Source of the DNA: Siphonodentalium dalli
Taxonomy: Eukaryota; Mollusca; Scaphopoda; Gadilida; Siphonodentaliidae
DNA length: 64,000 nucleotides
Assembly: GCA_032622095.1 (NCBI GenBank)
Contig: CP136066.1
Span: forward strand, 46,412,911 to 46,476,910
Reading direction: 5' to 3'
Every line of letters begins with the position of its first letter. Position 1 is the stretch's first letter. Below the pieces are notes generated by a model. The model did not search any database, had not been told where the DNA came from, and saw nothing but the letters and a program-made list of their open reading frames with translations. Shown piece after piece: positions 46,275-59,323 of the stretch. A program made the translations under genes and the position numbers.

Positions 46275-47520
46275 GAATGGATGGATGGTTTATTAGCAAA
46301 TTCAACATCTAAGTTGCAACATGCTATACAACTTATATACATATATACAAACAATACATAACATACATGTACATCAATACATGAGTTCATCATATTATAT
46401 GATATTAATAATAAATACAAATAATGCTAATACATTTTGGAATATGTTTTCTTAAATGGTATAACTCATATAATATTTACATTATTTATAATATAATGTA
46501 ATACTTGCTTCATGGTAACTTTGTAAACGCCAAGTTTAAGAAAATGCTCACTCGTTTCAATATACTTATATTAAGCAGTGACAGCAATCTGTAGAATTTA
46601 TTTTTGTTAGGATTTTCCCAGTAATACTTCGGGATATAGGTTTCTCGCAGATCGTTAAGTTCTGTACACAAAATAACAAAATGGTATTCATCACATACAT
46701 TTTCGCCACATAACGGGCATTTCGTGTCTTTACATGTACTTTTATTCCATCTGCATTGATCGACCGGTAGTCTGTGATTGGCTTTTCTAAATTTCAGTAA
46801 ATAAGTAGCCAGATGAGAGGGCATAAATACTAAGTATGGGCTTAACATGACATACACCTTTATGTTTCGATCAAATATGGCACGGCTTGAAATAGACATA
46901 TTTATATTGCCGAAGAGGCAACCGGCGTGTTCTATTAATTTCGCTTTCATGCGTTTCATGTCTGTCTTGCTTAGTGGTGACTGATTCTGCCACGCACTTT
47001 CCATATTTATTCTCGCAGAATTTCTTTGATAAACGAAATCCATTTAATCTTGTTTTGTAATATGGCATCACCACCATTGAGATACCTGAGTAGAAGGAAT
47101 ACATTCTTAGCTAATTCTGATCCCTCGTGCGATACTAGTTTTGACCAGTATGATATTGCTCTGCACTTTACTCCGATCATTACGGGTTATCTTCCCAATT
47201 CTGCATATACCATGTAGTTTGGTGTGCTAGACTTCATTGTTGTGATAATTTTGCAGAATTTAAGATGTATTGTCTCCAAAATTTGAGTTTTCTCGAAACA
47301 TCAAACTTCACCACCATACAGCAAAATCGGCATAATCATAGAATCAAACAATTTAAACATAATATCTAGAGGCAGCTGCAGCTTTCTTGTTATATTCAAA
47401 AGGCCATACATGGCTCTCGTTGCTGTATTCTGGGACTGCGTGATCGATAGGCAGAATCTACCATTGTAAAAGAATTCAATACCGAGGTACTGTGGAAATG
47501 CCAATTTATTTCCAGGAATA
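46275..47520 (-). mobile_element. 5'-truncated, decayed LINE (reverse-transcriptase C-terminal part)
   Basis: Three pieces in different minus frames follow the order of a non-LTR retrotransposon ORF2 C-terminus. 47504-47301: PQYLGIEFFYNG.., ending PILLYGGEV. 47300-47044: TPNYMVYAELGR-like and KCRAISYWSKLV words with a stop. 47043-46510: basic region, then LPVDQCRW and a C-x2-C..H..C cluster (CPLCGENVCDEYHF..C), the zinc-knuckle-like tail of such ORFs. The 3' end has GCTAATAAACCATCCATCCATTC, a CATC-type tail, near 46277. Stops and frameshifts show it is dead. The group is CR1/L2/Jockey-like; I cannot resolve which. Confidence 0.85.
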
Positions 47521-48608
47521 AGTATGACAACTTATATCCGACGTGGAGTTCCAAACGCCAACATATTTAAAGTTTGGCTCGGTACCCTAATGAATCGTGG
47601 GGATGGGTTAATCCTAACAATGTCGCCTATGGTATATAATTGGTTGATTGTAACCTATTGGCACAAATCGTGTTTTGTGGTATCATCGACTTGTAAGGCA
47701 ACGGGGTGCAGATTTTGGCCACCAATCCAATCAAATCAAAGAGTGAACATATGCAGAATTAGGGACCCATAGCGTGTCGCACCGCCACATATTCTGGTAA
47801 ATTAACGAGTTGCAACAAAATTAAGATTGTATTTTTTAATGCCGAAAAGTGGACAAACGAGCCCAGCCACCTCTCGTCGTGTTTAGGGATCCGACTATTC
47901 TCCATTTGCTTTTGGGAGTGGACTGGGAAATTCTTCGGACGCAGCGAACCCCAGTTTCGAGTCCATACAATAGAGGGGTTGATAATCAAGTCACAAATAT
48001 GTCATTTCCTTCAATGTAATGCAATGCGTCTTTCTGTTTGCGTCTTGAAGAGTGTTATTATTGGTATCCAGTTACATTGTCAAATCGGCGTTATTCCCGC
48101 CCTCCGGGTGTAAACTCAGCTACTCTTTCTTGGTATTCAATGGGCGCATGGAGGTTTTATTTATTGTAGAGTAACGCACCCCAATCCCTATAACTTATCT
48201 TTATTCAAGGAACGTGCACTGTACATGTATAATATCTATCGATAGCATACGGGTCCCGGTCCCTATACCATATCTTCATTCAAGGGACTTGTATTGTACA
48301 TATAGAATATATGTCGAACCTACTCATCGATGGTGGAGACTGGAAATTTGAACTAATATCGACCTCGATTGAAGAAGCCAAATTCCACAAGTCGTCACTA
48401 AAATGCCACGACATGTTAAGAATGCATAGCCTTGCCACTAAGGAGCAACGCTTATGCAAGACACATCAAGTCAGACAAAGGTCAGCCCACATAGGCATGT
48501 AGTTAATTTACAACCAGTAATTAGTCGATATATAAACTGACTAGGAATCTTCTGGCAAGGAGTTTTGGCCCATCTCACTAATTGGCATCTGCCACGCGGT
48601 CACTCTAA
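47521..48608. other. Intergenic, weak short duplication only
   Basis: I see a ~75-bp diverged duplication (CAATCCCTATAACTTATCTT at 48182 and a matching CCCTATACCATATCTTCATT at 48261, each followed by TTCAAGGrAC and GTACAT). Nothing else was recognised. Confidence 0.5.
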
Positions 48609-49038
48609 TTAACCCTTTACCAAAAAAAACCGGCTAAAAACGCCCAAATCAAGCTTCAACAGCCTAAAATATCTTCGTTATATCTCAATAACACCATACA
48701 AATATGGATATCATTTGAACCGGTTCATTGACCACATTGTGATGGTTACAGTTATGCCCTGTGCCAATGCATTCTCTTATATATGCGAGTAGACCATTGG
48801 CCTAAAAAAAAAAATTAACACTTTTTACCATTTTTTCTTACATTCTTTAACAATTTTATAATTTTTTCTTACATTTTTTAACAAATTTTATAATATTTTT
48901 CTACTTTCTTTGACAATTTTATCATGTTTAATATGTTAAGCCAATGCATTCTCTTACATATGCGAGGCGACCTATGGTCGACTCGCATATATAAGAGAAT
49001 GCATTGGCACAGGGCCGTTCTGTTTGGTAAAGGGTTAA
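48609..49038. mobile_element. piggyBac-like MITE with TTAA flanks
   Basis: TTAA then CCCTTTACCAAA on the left; TTTGGTAAAGGG then TTAA on the right. A TTAA target duplication and CCCT-type tips are hallmarks of piggyBac elements. Inner inverted segments CCAATGCATTCTCTTATATA (48765) and TATATAAGAGAATGCATTGG (48988), plus an extra direct copy at 48942, make it a foldback. Between them is a T-rich minisatellite of TTTTTTCTTACATT-like units (48815-48930). No transposase. Confidence 0.88.
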
Positions 49039-49904
49039 CAAGCGACACCTCCAGTCATCACCATCACGACAAAGATATACACTCATCATTGATTGCTCTA
49101 TATCGACATTGATATTAGATGTTCGAATAAAACTTATACCAAGATCTGACTCCATTATCTCACATTATAGGAATGGGGATTTTTGGGACACATTAAAAGT
49201 TGTAGTGCTACCCCGAGTCAGGTAAAAGGTGTAGTTGGGAATTTCAATTTCGTTTATTGTCTTTTACATTATTATTCATGCAGCGGGCATCTCTCGAGAC
49301 ATGCTTGATTGACCCATGGTTGTTATTCGCACGCAAAGAAGCACAAGCTGATTAATTCAAACGGGAATTCGCGCGTTAACCATTAGCGCGCTGCGCGTTC
49401 TGTGTTTCTATTGTTCTTTAACCTGCTTTGCTGCATTGTTATTTGAACATCTTTCGTTTATTTTCACGTAACATAAATCGGAATGCTATCTACTATTATA
49501 CTGCACGGGGATTTGACGATTGTATATTAAATTTAATTCGATCATGAATCTTGCGAGGTGTTTGTCTATATCGGTGTTTAGCATGTTATTTAATATCGTT
49601 TAGTGAACTTTTTCATTTAGTTATTAGCGACAACTATCAGCATGTTATATTCTAAATGAATTGGGATGGTAATTATTAACCAAAGTTACTCCTTCGTGCT
49701 GTTTGTAAATATTGACTTTTCGTGTCTTTGTATGCGGAATATATCGGAGCTATGAACAGAGATGTTATTAAGAAAAGTGCCAACACTAACCCTTCACATT
49801 GGTTGTTTAATAAACAATGTGGCCTAATTCTAAACATCATTTTAATGTATATGTACCGATGCTATATCAGAATGCTATATGAATTGAAGAATGTTCAGAA
49901 ATTA

Positions 49905-50430
49905 CCCCCCTTCCTGTGACCATGTTTCATTGATCCTCATGGGAGAGGGGGCATATTATAATTAGTCCTCATTGGACCATATTTTAATTTAGCCAGTGGG
50001 ACCGTAGTTTAATCAACAATGATGACACCATATTTTTATTTTAATTAACCCTCACAATGGGAGCATATAATTATTATTGAATTAAGTTCCGTTACCATAT
50101 TTTAATTGACCTTAATGGGACCATATTTCAATTACCCCCCCCCATGGTCCATATTTTATTAAGCCTCATGGGATCATATTTTAATTAACAATCAAGGTAC
50201 AATTTTATTTAAAAACCATCATGGGACCATATTTTGTATTAACCCTCATTGGACCATATATTAATTAACCACCATGTGACCATGTTTTATTTAACCGTAA
50301 TGTGACCATATTTTAATTTACCCTCATCGGACCATATTTCAATTAACACACTCTGGGAGTGACCATATTTGTATTTACCCTCATGGAACCATACATGTAT
50401 TTTAATTAATCCTTATGAGAGGACATTCCG
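49905..50430. repeat. Degenerate ~30-40-bp minisatellite
   Basis: About 14 loose copies of CCCTCATGGGACCATATTTTAATTAA, unit length varying roughly 30-45 bp, one with an expanded C run (about 50137-50145). Non-coding. Confidence 0.88.
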
Positions 50431-51189
50431 GAATGTATTACCTGAGGCCCTTCTTAGATCAGAATTACGACCTCCTAGGGTGTATATTGGCAAGTATATC
50501 TGACCTTGTTGCAGGAGGTGGTGGACTAAATGTGATTAAAACATACTTGGTATTTGCGTAATTGGACACTAAATGTGATTAGAAACGTGCTCGGTGTCTG
50601 CGTACTGGAACTATGTTACGAAGATCGCAAATGTTTGCCCGATTATTATTCTGCATGCTATTTCATGCGCTATTCAGACCACTATTTCAAATGAAATTAG
50701 AAAAAATACATATAATCAACTACACAGGTGTTAACTATATACAGATTGTTCACAATCATCACATTAAAGTTGATATATTGTATATATAGCTAAATACTAT
50801 GATTTTGAGGGCGTTACCATTTCTGACTATGGTCTTATTGTAGTTAATTTGCGTTCGATTTCTTCTGTCAGCACTACACATCCCAGACGTCGAGATCGAA
50901 ACGTTTTGTTTCTTTAATGAACCGTTGCACGTAATTAAAGATTACAGTATTCATATCGTCTCTTATATATGGGTTGCCGAACAAAAGTGTCTTGACTGAT
51001 ATGGTATTCACATCAAAAGGTTTCAAACTATTGTATAGCCTTTCCATGTGTGGTACTTATGAGTGTGCGTATATGTATTAAGCATGCGTCCTCGACTCAA
51101 ATTAATTCATTTGTAGCATATTTTCAGTTGAATGAGATGGAAGGCGTCTAATAAATGGTCGGATTCGTGTAAAGCACCCCTTTAACAAA
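50431..51189. other. Intergenic, short ~50-bp duplication
   Basis: ACTAAATGTGATTA occurs at 50525 and 50570 with similar following sequence. Otherwise nothing was recognised. Confidence 0.5.
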
Positions 51190-51349
51190 ACGTATTATAT
51201 TTATTTATTTTAATACAAATTTAATTAATTTGCTTTTATATCAAAATTTAGAAAAACTAACGCCGATATAAAATCCCCCAAAATACTTCAAGTCACCACA
51301 TCGAATTTGGTTGAAATCAATCCAGGGGTCTGGGAGAATAACCACACTG

Positions 51350-51650
51350 CCAAAAATAATTTCTTAATAAGATAAAATATCTTGAAACAAGAAAAACTAT
51401 TTCCTGAAACAGGAAAATAAATCTTATTTTGAGAAATATACCCCCAAAGTCTGCTACATCAAGAAAATTTAAGAAACTCCCACCAGACAAAAGATAGTTT
51501 TCTCAAAAAAGATAGATTTTAGTCTTGAAACAAGAAAAAATTTCCTTACTAAGAAAATGGCTTCAAAAATTAAATATATATTTCTTGTTTCAAGATTTTT
51601 TTTCTAAGTTAAGAAATACTTAAAGAAAATATTTCTAAACCAAGAATTAA
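51350..51650. repeat. C2 left subterminal CAAGAAAA block
   Basis: About 300 bp of TTTCTTG/CAAGAAA words in both orientations, e.g. TTGAAACAAGAAAAAC and TTTCTTGTTTCAAG, directly inside the CACTG tip. Confidence 0.75.
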
Positions 51651-51729
51651 TTGTTATGTACAAATTACTGCTGTAATAGAATAACTGTAAAAGTCCAACG
51701 ATAGCAAAATTGTGATCAAAATTTTATGG

Positions 51730-52010
51730 TAAACATTGAAAAAGGTCCAACCTGTTGATTAAATATTCTGAAATTCATATTCATACTTAAATATTTGAAC
51801 TACATGTAATACTACAGCTATAGGATTATATAATTGTTGACAAGTCACTCACTGTAACAGTTTTGTTTACATAACATTGGAAAAGGTCCAACCTGTTGAT
51901 TAAATATTCTGAAAATGTTATTCATAGTTAAATATTTGAACTAATAATACAGCTAGAATTATATATTTGTTGACAAATCACTGTAACAGTTTTGTTTACA
52001 TAACAATAGT
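51730..52010. repeat. ~145-bp direct tandem duplication
   Basis: AAAGGTCCAACCTGTTGATT, AAATATTCTGAAA, TTGTTGACAA and CACTGTAACAGTTTTGTTTA recur in order in two copies. It is part of the C2 interior. Confidence 0.85.
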
Positions 52011-52309
52011 TTCAACAGCTGTAATTTTGTTATTGGCAATCTGTCAGTAAGTGTTTTTATCTATTTCTCAATGCGCTTAGGGCATGCTGACCTTTATACA
52101 ATTTTAATAAAATTTTGTTTGCACAATATAGTGGGTCGCCATTGAGGAGGCCTCCCTTGAAATCTCCAGTTGGTGGTTTGCCACACCATCCCGAACTAGA
52201 CATACCGCTCTGGTGGCCCCTTGCATTGAACCTATTAATTAAACCGGTACTTCAAGCTGGTATATACCCCTCTTATATAAGGATGGAAGATGCTACCAAT
52301 TTCAAACCG

Positions 52310-54530
52310 ATGGTATTTCTTCAGAGTTGACTCTCTTGTATTATGAAAGCAAGCCCAATGAGGCCATGCACCTATTGTATGTTTATAACACACAAAAGAC
52401 TAAATCTTAGCAGAATGGATGTCTCTGATGATACAAACAATAAAATATCCAATTTATCCATAGTTGAATTTCATTTGGCTATATAGGAAAGCATACAATG
52501 TGGCTTTTATTTAGTTTCCACAAAGTATTTTAAGTAAAATATCCATTAAGTGATGTATTCTGCCTTGTCCTATATATTAAAATGCATGCAATGGCCATGA
52601 GAAATGCTTAATTTATTGGTAGAGATGTCAATCAGATAAGAAATACTGACATTTTAGGTTTGATACACCATTTCAGCTGGCTTGGCATCTTTTAAATTTG
52701 AAACCTAAGGGAATTTATTCAGCTTTGACTCTCTAAATTATGGAAGAAAGCCCAAATGAAGCCACTATTTGCATGTTAGTAACATGTATAAGGCTATATC
52801 TCAACAGAATACATGTCTCTGATAAAATGCACAATAAAATATCAATAGTTCAATTGCATTTGGCTATAGAGGGATGCATACAATATTGGTTTTATGTAGT
52901 TTCCACAGACTATTTTAAGTAAAATATCCATCAATTGATGTTTTCTACATAGCCTTGTATATTAAAATGCATGTAATGACCATGGGAAATGTTTAATTCA
53001 TTAGTTGATATGTCCATCTGATAAGAAATACTGACAATTGAGGTTTAAAATACCATTTCATGGGATTATGGGATCATAAATATCAAACTAAGGGAATTTC
53101 TTCAGATTTGACTCTCTAAATAATGGAAGAAAGCCCAAATGAAACCACTATTTGCATGTTAATGACATGTATAAGGCTATATCTCAACAGAATACATGTC
53201 GCTGATAAAATACACCATAAAATATCCATAGTTTAATTGCATTTGGCTATAGAGGGATGCATACAATATTGCTTTTAAGTAGTTTCCACAGACTATTTTA
53301 AGTAAGATATCCATCAAATAATGTTTTCTACCTTGCCCTATATAGCATAATGCACGCAGTGACCATGAGAAATGTTTAATTTATTGGTAGAGATGTCCAT
53401 CTGATAAGAAATACTGCCATTTGAGGTTTGATACACCATTTCAGCTGGCTTGGCATCTTACAAATTTGAAATAAGGGAATTTATTCAGCTTTGACCCTCT
53501 AAATTATGGGAAAAAAGCCTAAATTATGCCATTATTGGCATGTTTATAACATATATAAGGCTATATCTGAACAGAATACATGTCTCTGATGAAATCAACA
53601 ATAAAATATCCATAGTTTAATTTGTTTTGGCTATACAGGGATGCATACAACATGGCTTTTAGGTTGTTTCCACAGACTATTTTAAGTAAAATATCCATCA
53701 AATGATGTTTTCTGCCTTGTCCTGTATATTAAAATGCATGCAATGACCATGAAAAATGTTTAATTTATTGGTAGAGATGACCATCTGATAAGAAATACTG
53801 CCATTTGAGGTTTGATACACCATTTCAGCTGGCTTGGCATCTTACAAATTTGAAATAAGGGAATTTATTCAGCTTTGACCCTCTAAATTATGGGAAAAAA
53901 GCCTAAATTATGCCATTATTGGCATGTTTATAACATATATAAGGCTATATCTGAACAGAATACATGTCTCAGGTGAAATAAACAATACAACATCCATAGT
54001 TTAATTTGATTTGGCTATACAGGGATGCATACAATATTGCTTTTATGTAGTTTCCACTGATTATTTTAAGTAAAATATCCATCAAATGATGTTTTCTACA
54101 TTGCCTTGTATATTAAAATGCATGTAATGACCATGGGAAATGTTTAATTTATTAGTTGATATGTCCATCTGATAGGAAATACTGACATTTGAGGTTTTAA
54201 ATACCATTTCATGGGATTATGGGATCATAAATATCAAACTAAGGGAATTTCTTCAGATTTTACTCTCTAAATGATGGAAGAAAGGCCAAATGAAGCCACT
54301 ATTTGCATGTTTATAACATGTATAAGGCCATATCTTTGCAGAATGCTTTTCTCTGATAATAAAACAAATAACATATCTATATTTCATAGTTTAGTTGGCA
54401 AAACAGGGTGCATAACATGTGGTTTTAAAGTAGTTTCACAGACTATTTTAACTAGAATATCAATTAAATGATGTAATCTAACTTGTCCTGTGTTTTAAAA
54501 TGCATACACTGACCATGATAAATGTTTAAT
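52310..54530. repeat. 383-bp satellite, about 5.7 copies, two monomer types
   Basis: The phrase GAATTTNTTCAG.TTTGAC recurs at 52711, 53094, 53477, 53861 and 54245 (spacing 383-384), with a diverged first copy starting near 52315. Monomers carry CATGTATAAGGCTATATCT, GATGCATACAA and TTTTAAGTAAAATATCCATC. Preceding words define two types: CAGCTGGCTTGGCATC before 52711, 53477 and 53861, and CATGGGATTATGGGATC before 53094 and 54245, giving the order A B A A B. Frames are broken in most monomers, so it is non-coding. Confidence 0.93.
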
Positions 54531-55930
54531 ACAAACAGCGCCCTTAATGCTGCACCAGCCTAACTCCCGTTATGAAAGGGTTAAATTAATAAACAAAGGT
54601 TACACAGACATCCCCCCTTCAACAGCGCGGTGAGTGTGTTTTTTATGTAATATATGTCATATCCGGTATAAGAGGCCCCCCCCCCCCCATTTCGTACGCT
54701 GTATTCCATGCCCTGTTATGAGGTACGCCATATTCCGGCCCCTCTGTTAGGAGGTATTCGGTATTCCAAAAATACCGGTATTCGTATACCAACCTTCCAA
54801 TAAAACGATCATAAGAATAATACAAATGCGATGTTTGTCACAATAAATGCACGGTTTGACATACAGATCGTCGATCATCAATTTATATCAATTTAGACAT
54901 GGACATGATGACCGGCGTTCGTACGGCAATAGAGAATTTATCCATATGGCTGTTAACTGGTATTTCGTATTCCACCCTCTGTGTTAAGTGGTATTATTCC
55001 GTATTCCAAGGGGTGGGGTGCTCTTATATGGTGTGAAGTTTACAACTAATGTGGCAGTCATGAAATTTTTAATTATTAGAACTGTTTGGGATATATACAC
55101 CCCAATAACCCTGTCTTCACGCTCCTGTTGGTGGTGGCCTTATCAATCTATTGCTTCGTTGAACTTTTATTATTGCAAATTTGAGGTAAAAGTTCTTGAA
55201 GCGTGTAATTTCGTTCCACTTTACAACAGCGGCACAATGATTCCAATTTTTTTAACCTACCGGCGCAGATCGAGGCTGGACGTCCAACTTACGTTTTCAT
55301 AGGATACAAATTGATCGGATTTTAGGTAAGTGAAACTAATTAGTCATCAATTGAAGTGATTTCTCATTATGAACAGACTGTTACTAGTAAAATACTTAAT
55401 CGAACTACAATTAAAAATGCACGACTTATCCTGTTTTATTCAAATGAAATTTGATAGTAAATCGGCCTAATTTTGTTTCCGTTAAATTTTTCAGAAAATG
55501 GAATCCGTCATTGATAAATGAACATTTTTTTTGTCAAAATAGTAACTTCTGACGGACTATGATTATATGGCATTTATGAATCATATATAAAGGTAGCCCT
55601 ACACAATATTCCCAACTGTGTTCCCAACTGCAAAAACGATTTTTAATGAATTATAAATTGGCCTAAATTTGATGCTTCATAAAAGGAAAAACTGTCCGGG
55701 AATGGCTATTTTCGTCTGCAAAATCAAATTCTGCCATAAATGCAGTGTATTATCGGTCGACATTAATATGACAATAGTTGGAATATTAAAAGGTCCCAGT
55801 TATTGAAAATATACATGTAGCTTATAAGGAAATTGTCAGTTATGATCAGTTATACCGGTACTTCATACCATTATTCTAACAAATGTCAACCTGATAGAAT
55901 TCCCACAGTGACAATCTCTTTAATATTGTC
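54531..55930. other. C2 interior, nothing firmly recognised
   Basis: Poly-C run near 54676-54688 and a few TATTCCGTATTCCA-like repeats (54725-55010). The 104-residue plus ORF at 54988-55302 has no recognisable domain. Confidence 0.5.
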
Positions 55931-55949
55931 ATGCCATGGCCAATTTAAC

Positions 55950-56650
55950 ACTAAGTGAACGTTCAGATTACCACGATACAATCGTAAGTGGAAATATTTC
56001 TGTCGTAGGAAGTAACCGCTCAACTGTGCATGCTCACCTCAAAATCGTAGGTAAAAAATAATATCATGCACTGTTTTATTTAAAAGCGAAATTGTGGCGT
56101 ATCCTTGGTTATCCCCATTTGCGACGTAATCACTAATCAGTCATGTGTATGTAAAAATTGTGGCCTGAAGGATCGCATGATAGTCAATCACATGCTTTAC
56201 AAAAAAACTGTGATTTCATCATGTACGACATCGTAATCATGTGAACAAACTATCCACGATCTCGTCGATCCCGGTTCCTCCACTTAAGATTGTATCTTTC
56301 ATCTGTACGTTCACTGAGTGAACATTCATGATTCATATGACTACGATTCAATTGTAAGTGGACAGATTCCCATCTTGGGTAATAACCGATAGTTGGACTG
56401 CGCATGCTCACGACATGATCACGAGTTATATCAATGCAGAATTGCAAAATTGTGACGTATCCTTGGTTACCTCCACTTGGTGAAATTTGCGTGTACGTAA
56501 AAATCGTACAAAGTAAATGGAAATATCATAGGATAGTTAATCACGTGGTTAACCACCGATATTAAATATACTCATCTGCGATGACATCGTAACAAACTAT
56601 CCATGATTTTGTCAGGCCCGATTCCTCCACTTACGATTGAATTATGGTCT
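55950..56650. repeat. ~360-bp direct tandem duplication
   Basis: Both copies run from a GAACrTTCA..AATyGTAAGTGGA opening (55958, 56321) through ACTGyGCATGCTCAC, TGTGrCGTATCCTTGGTTA and AAACTATCCAyGATyT to a TTCCTCCACTTA(A/C)GATTG end. Non-coding. Confidence 0.85.
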
Positions 56651-57059
56651 TCTGACATCTGAATCGCCGAAAATGCTAATATTGTTGGAAGAATGAACTT
56701 TACACTTGTTTTTTGAATATGTTTGCAAATTATGAAAATACATGCATCCATATCACATATATATGTACATGTATTTTTTCTTCAATTACAGAAATACCAG
56801 ATTCATTAGCCATGGTGGATGCGGCATCATGCCCTCTCATCTTCAACATATGAAGATTGATTTCGCCCATGATTAGTCTTAAGCGTCGGTCCTGTCTAGC
56901 TAGACACGTGGCAATGAACAAATGACAGGTGAAATATCACTGGAAGTCTGTTCGCCAAAATACCAGTGGTGAGTTTATATCTATAGCTACCATGCAGATG
57001 AATATTTGTACATTGTCACCAATACATGTATATACCGCTATCCTCAAAATCATGGACCT

Positions 57060-57205
57060 TAAAAATGGGGGGGGGCAGGGGGGCCGGAAAAAAACTGCAG
57101 ACACAGGGTGGAAAAAACTGTTTTCTTCGGTTTGGGTACCCCCCCCCCCCCCACAGCAAAACTGCAGTTTTTTTCCACTGACCATTTGCCCCCCCCCCCC
57201 CCAGA
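57060..57205. repeat. Poly-G/poly-C rich segment
   Basis: Poly-G near 57067-57075 and two long poly-C runs (about 57139-57152 and 57189-57202) around AACTGCAGTTTTTTTCCACTG. Low-complexity ORFs on both strands are artefacts of these runs. Confidence 0.7.
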
Positions 57206-57427
57206 AAAATCAAATCTACCCCAGCCGGACAACAACTCGGTTTGACCGGAAACCGAAAAAAACACCTGAGCATACAATTCACGAGAGGTGCTTGGTAACT
57301 TAGTTTAGATTATTATGACTAAAATGGTCATTGTCTACCAGTAGAACGCAGATTTGTACCTCGTGATGTCATGACATGTACAAACATGTATATTGGTGAT
57401 CGCAACGCTATGTATGCACTTTAAAAA

Positions 57428-57766
57428 ATGACAACTAGTCATTACCTCGACTTTGAAAAATCTGATGCAAATGAGATGAGTGAGATACATGTACCAGCAT
57501 ATAACTGTTTTCTGATACCATTGGAGGAGAAATTGTTTAATACATGGGATAGTTCTGCAGTAAAAATTTGCCATATAAGCGATCGCAGGGTAGAATTCTG
57601 CAATCGACTGGTAGACACTGACATAGTTGGCATTATTAAGAGGGTTAATGGGGTCAATATCACATGTAAACCAAGACAGTGGTTATCCAAAATTGTTTTA
57701 TGTGGATTGTACTACTCATGTATATATGATTTGGATATTAAGGTTAATCCATATTCTATAAAATGA
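57428..57766 (+). other. Unrecognised 112-codon open frame, probably not a gene
   Basis: A frame starting MTTSHYLDFEKSDANEMSEI with ordinary-looking composition (mixed charged and hydrophobic residues, no low-complexity run). It shows no motif I recognise, no signal peptide and no clear splice partners. It sits in the C2 interior, so a decayed transposon protein is possible. There is no supporting homologue in the window. Confidence 0.15.
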
Positions 57767-57861
57767 GAGAAAATTGAAGTTGTGAGTCTGAAAATACATA
57801 TTTGGAATTTTTTTTACATGCAATGAATAAGGACAAAATTTACGTGTAAATTTTTTACGCC

Positions 57862-57932
57862 CAGGTACCCCCCCCACCCCCGGTACGTTGTGTCCCGCAT
57901 TTTTTTTTCCGCGGGGGGGGGGGGGGATACCT
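57862..57932. repeat. Short palindrome with poly-C/poly-G arms
   Basis: CCCAGGTACCCCCCC on the left is inverted by GGGGGGGGATACCTGG on the right, with about 30 bp between. The arms can pair into a very GC-rich hairpin in an AT-rich context. Confidence 0.65.
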
Positions 57933-58374
57933 GGTAATGATCGCAGTATATGATATCCACCACGGTATCAAGTCGATTACTGTTGTGGAGCACCATGCAG
58001 TTATGATACACCAACAAATATCACACCAAAAGTTGAAAATTAAAACAGCCACATGGATCTTGTTCAATGAACTTATATATGCATGAATAAGATGAATCAC
58101 TAAATTATATTTTCATGCTTGTTTGTGTAATGCCAATCAATGCAGCCTGACAACATGGATGGGTGGAGTTTATAAATTGACAGCCGAAACAATGTTGGCA
58201 ACTTCAAAGTTCATTATGTGCTACATTTAACCCCCGTATATACAATACAATTTTTCTATCAGTGTTCCCATGTCCTATATTTGGAGTACTATATACATGT
58301 ACATGTAACGAAGGCCATCCGTTCCACAGATATGAGGAAAAACACTGCATTTTATTTTCATGCATGCGAAACAA

Positions 58375-58502
58375 GACAACATGCATATGGGGTGTAACAT
58401 GACAACATGCATATGGGGTGTAACATGACAACATGCATATGGGGTGTAACATGACAACATGCATATAGGGTGTAACATGACAACATGCATATGGGGTGTA
58501 AC
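58375..58502. repeat. 26-bp minisatellite, five copies
   Basis: Nearly identical copies of ACAACATGCATATGGGGTGT plus AACATG; one copy has ATAGGG for ATGGGG. 26 is not a multiple of 3, so it reads as the same peptide set in all three minus frames, which produces several overlapping short ORFs. Confidence 0.95.
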
Positions 58503-58842
58503 TGCGGTATATGCAGCGTTGAAACTGTACTAGTAACCATAATGAGGTGTTGGAGGTTACTGTGCTTTATATCTTTAATACTGCAGTATTAACGGGGGGG
58601 GGGGGGGGGGTGGTACTATACTAAGAGGTGGCCAATTACTTTGAGTATACATGTAGCCATACCTCACACATGGAACAGGGCTTGACTTATTCTTAGGTAC
58701 ATGGAAAAATAGGTACGCGGAGCAATACATAACACCTAGTCTGCTTAGTATATTTTACATAAATATCAACCGATTTTGTGCAGTGTTGAAGCGGTAACCT
58801 TCTAGTACTGCTGTGTTAGAAGTTTCTGGTGTGAGACCACAC

Positions 58843-58922
58843 AAGCCATATTTCTGAATAAATCCTGAAAAATTACCCACAATCCTGAGGTTAAGTGGTC
58901 ACTTACTTTGGGCATTACTGTA
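58843..58922 (-). mobile_element. Palindromic MITE, half copy 3
   Basis: One right-hand arm: AAATCCTGAAAAATTACCCA, GGTTAAGTGGTCACTTACTT, GGGCATTACTGTA. Family described at 13574. Confidence 0.8.
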
Positions 58923-59183
58923 ATTCCCTGACATTCCCCCAATATATGACTAAAAGAAAATTCACCCTTTTGAAGTTTTGATATCGTTTAACCATGAAAT
59001 GGCTCGAAAAAGATGTTTTATGAGATTTACGTTTGTTTTTTATTTAATTTTGTTTGTTCAAGTAGCATATCAAATGAGTGAAATTTTATTTTAGTCATTC
59101 ATGTGGGTATCGTGAGTGGGGAGATATTTAAGGGGAGGTATCCTGTTACAACGGTATATGCTACTAGTACATGTACATAATTA

Positions 59184-59323
59184 TTAACTGTCATGTGGAC
59201 TGTTTTTATGGAGATGTAACCGTGAGGTAAGTGGACATAACTTGTGTAAAACCCTTTACATACAAGTTATGACCACTTACCTCACGGTTACATCTCCATT
59301 AAAATAGTCTACACGACAGTTAA
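59184..59323. mobile_element. Palindromic MITE bounded by TTAA
   Basis: TTAACTGTC..TGTGGACTG on the left, inverted GTCTACACGACAGTTAA on the right. Arms share ATGGAGATGTAACCGTGAGG and GTAAGTGG..CATAACTTGT, meeting at about 59252. Near-complete palindrome of about 140 bp. The TTAA edges could be a piggyBac-type target duplication or simply part of the palindrome. Confidence 0.8.

Noticed and set aside
57059-57282. Gly/Pro-rich protein on either strand
   Set aside because: Produced by poly-C and poly-G runs; three overlapping minus frames all look alike.
58204-58540. Repeat protein with MHVVMLHPICMLS units
   Set aside because: The 26-bp minisatellite gives the same peptide in all three minus frames; it is not coding evidence.
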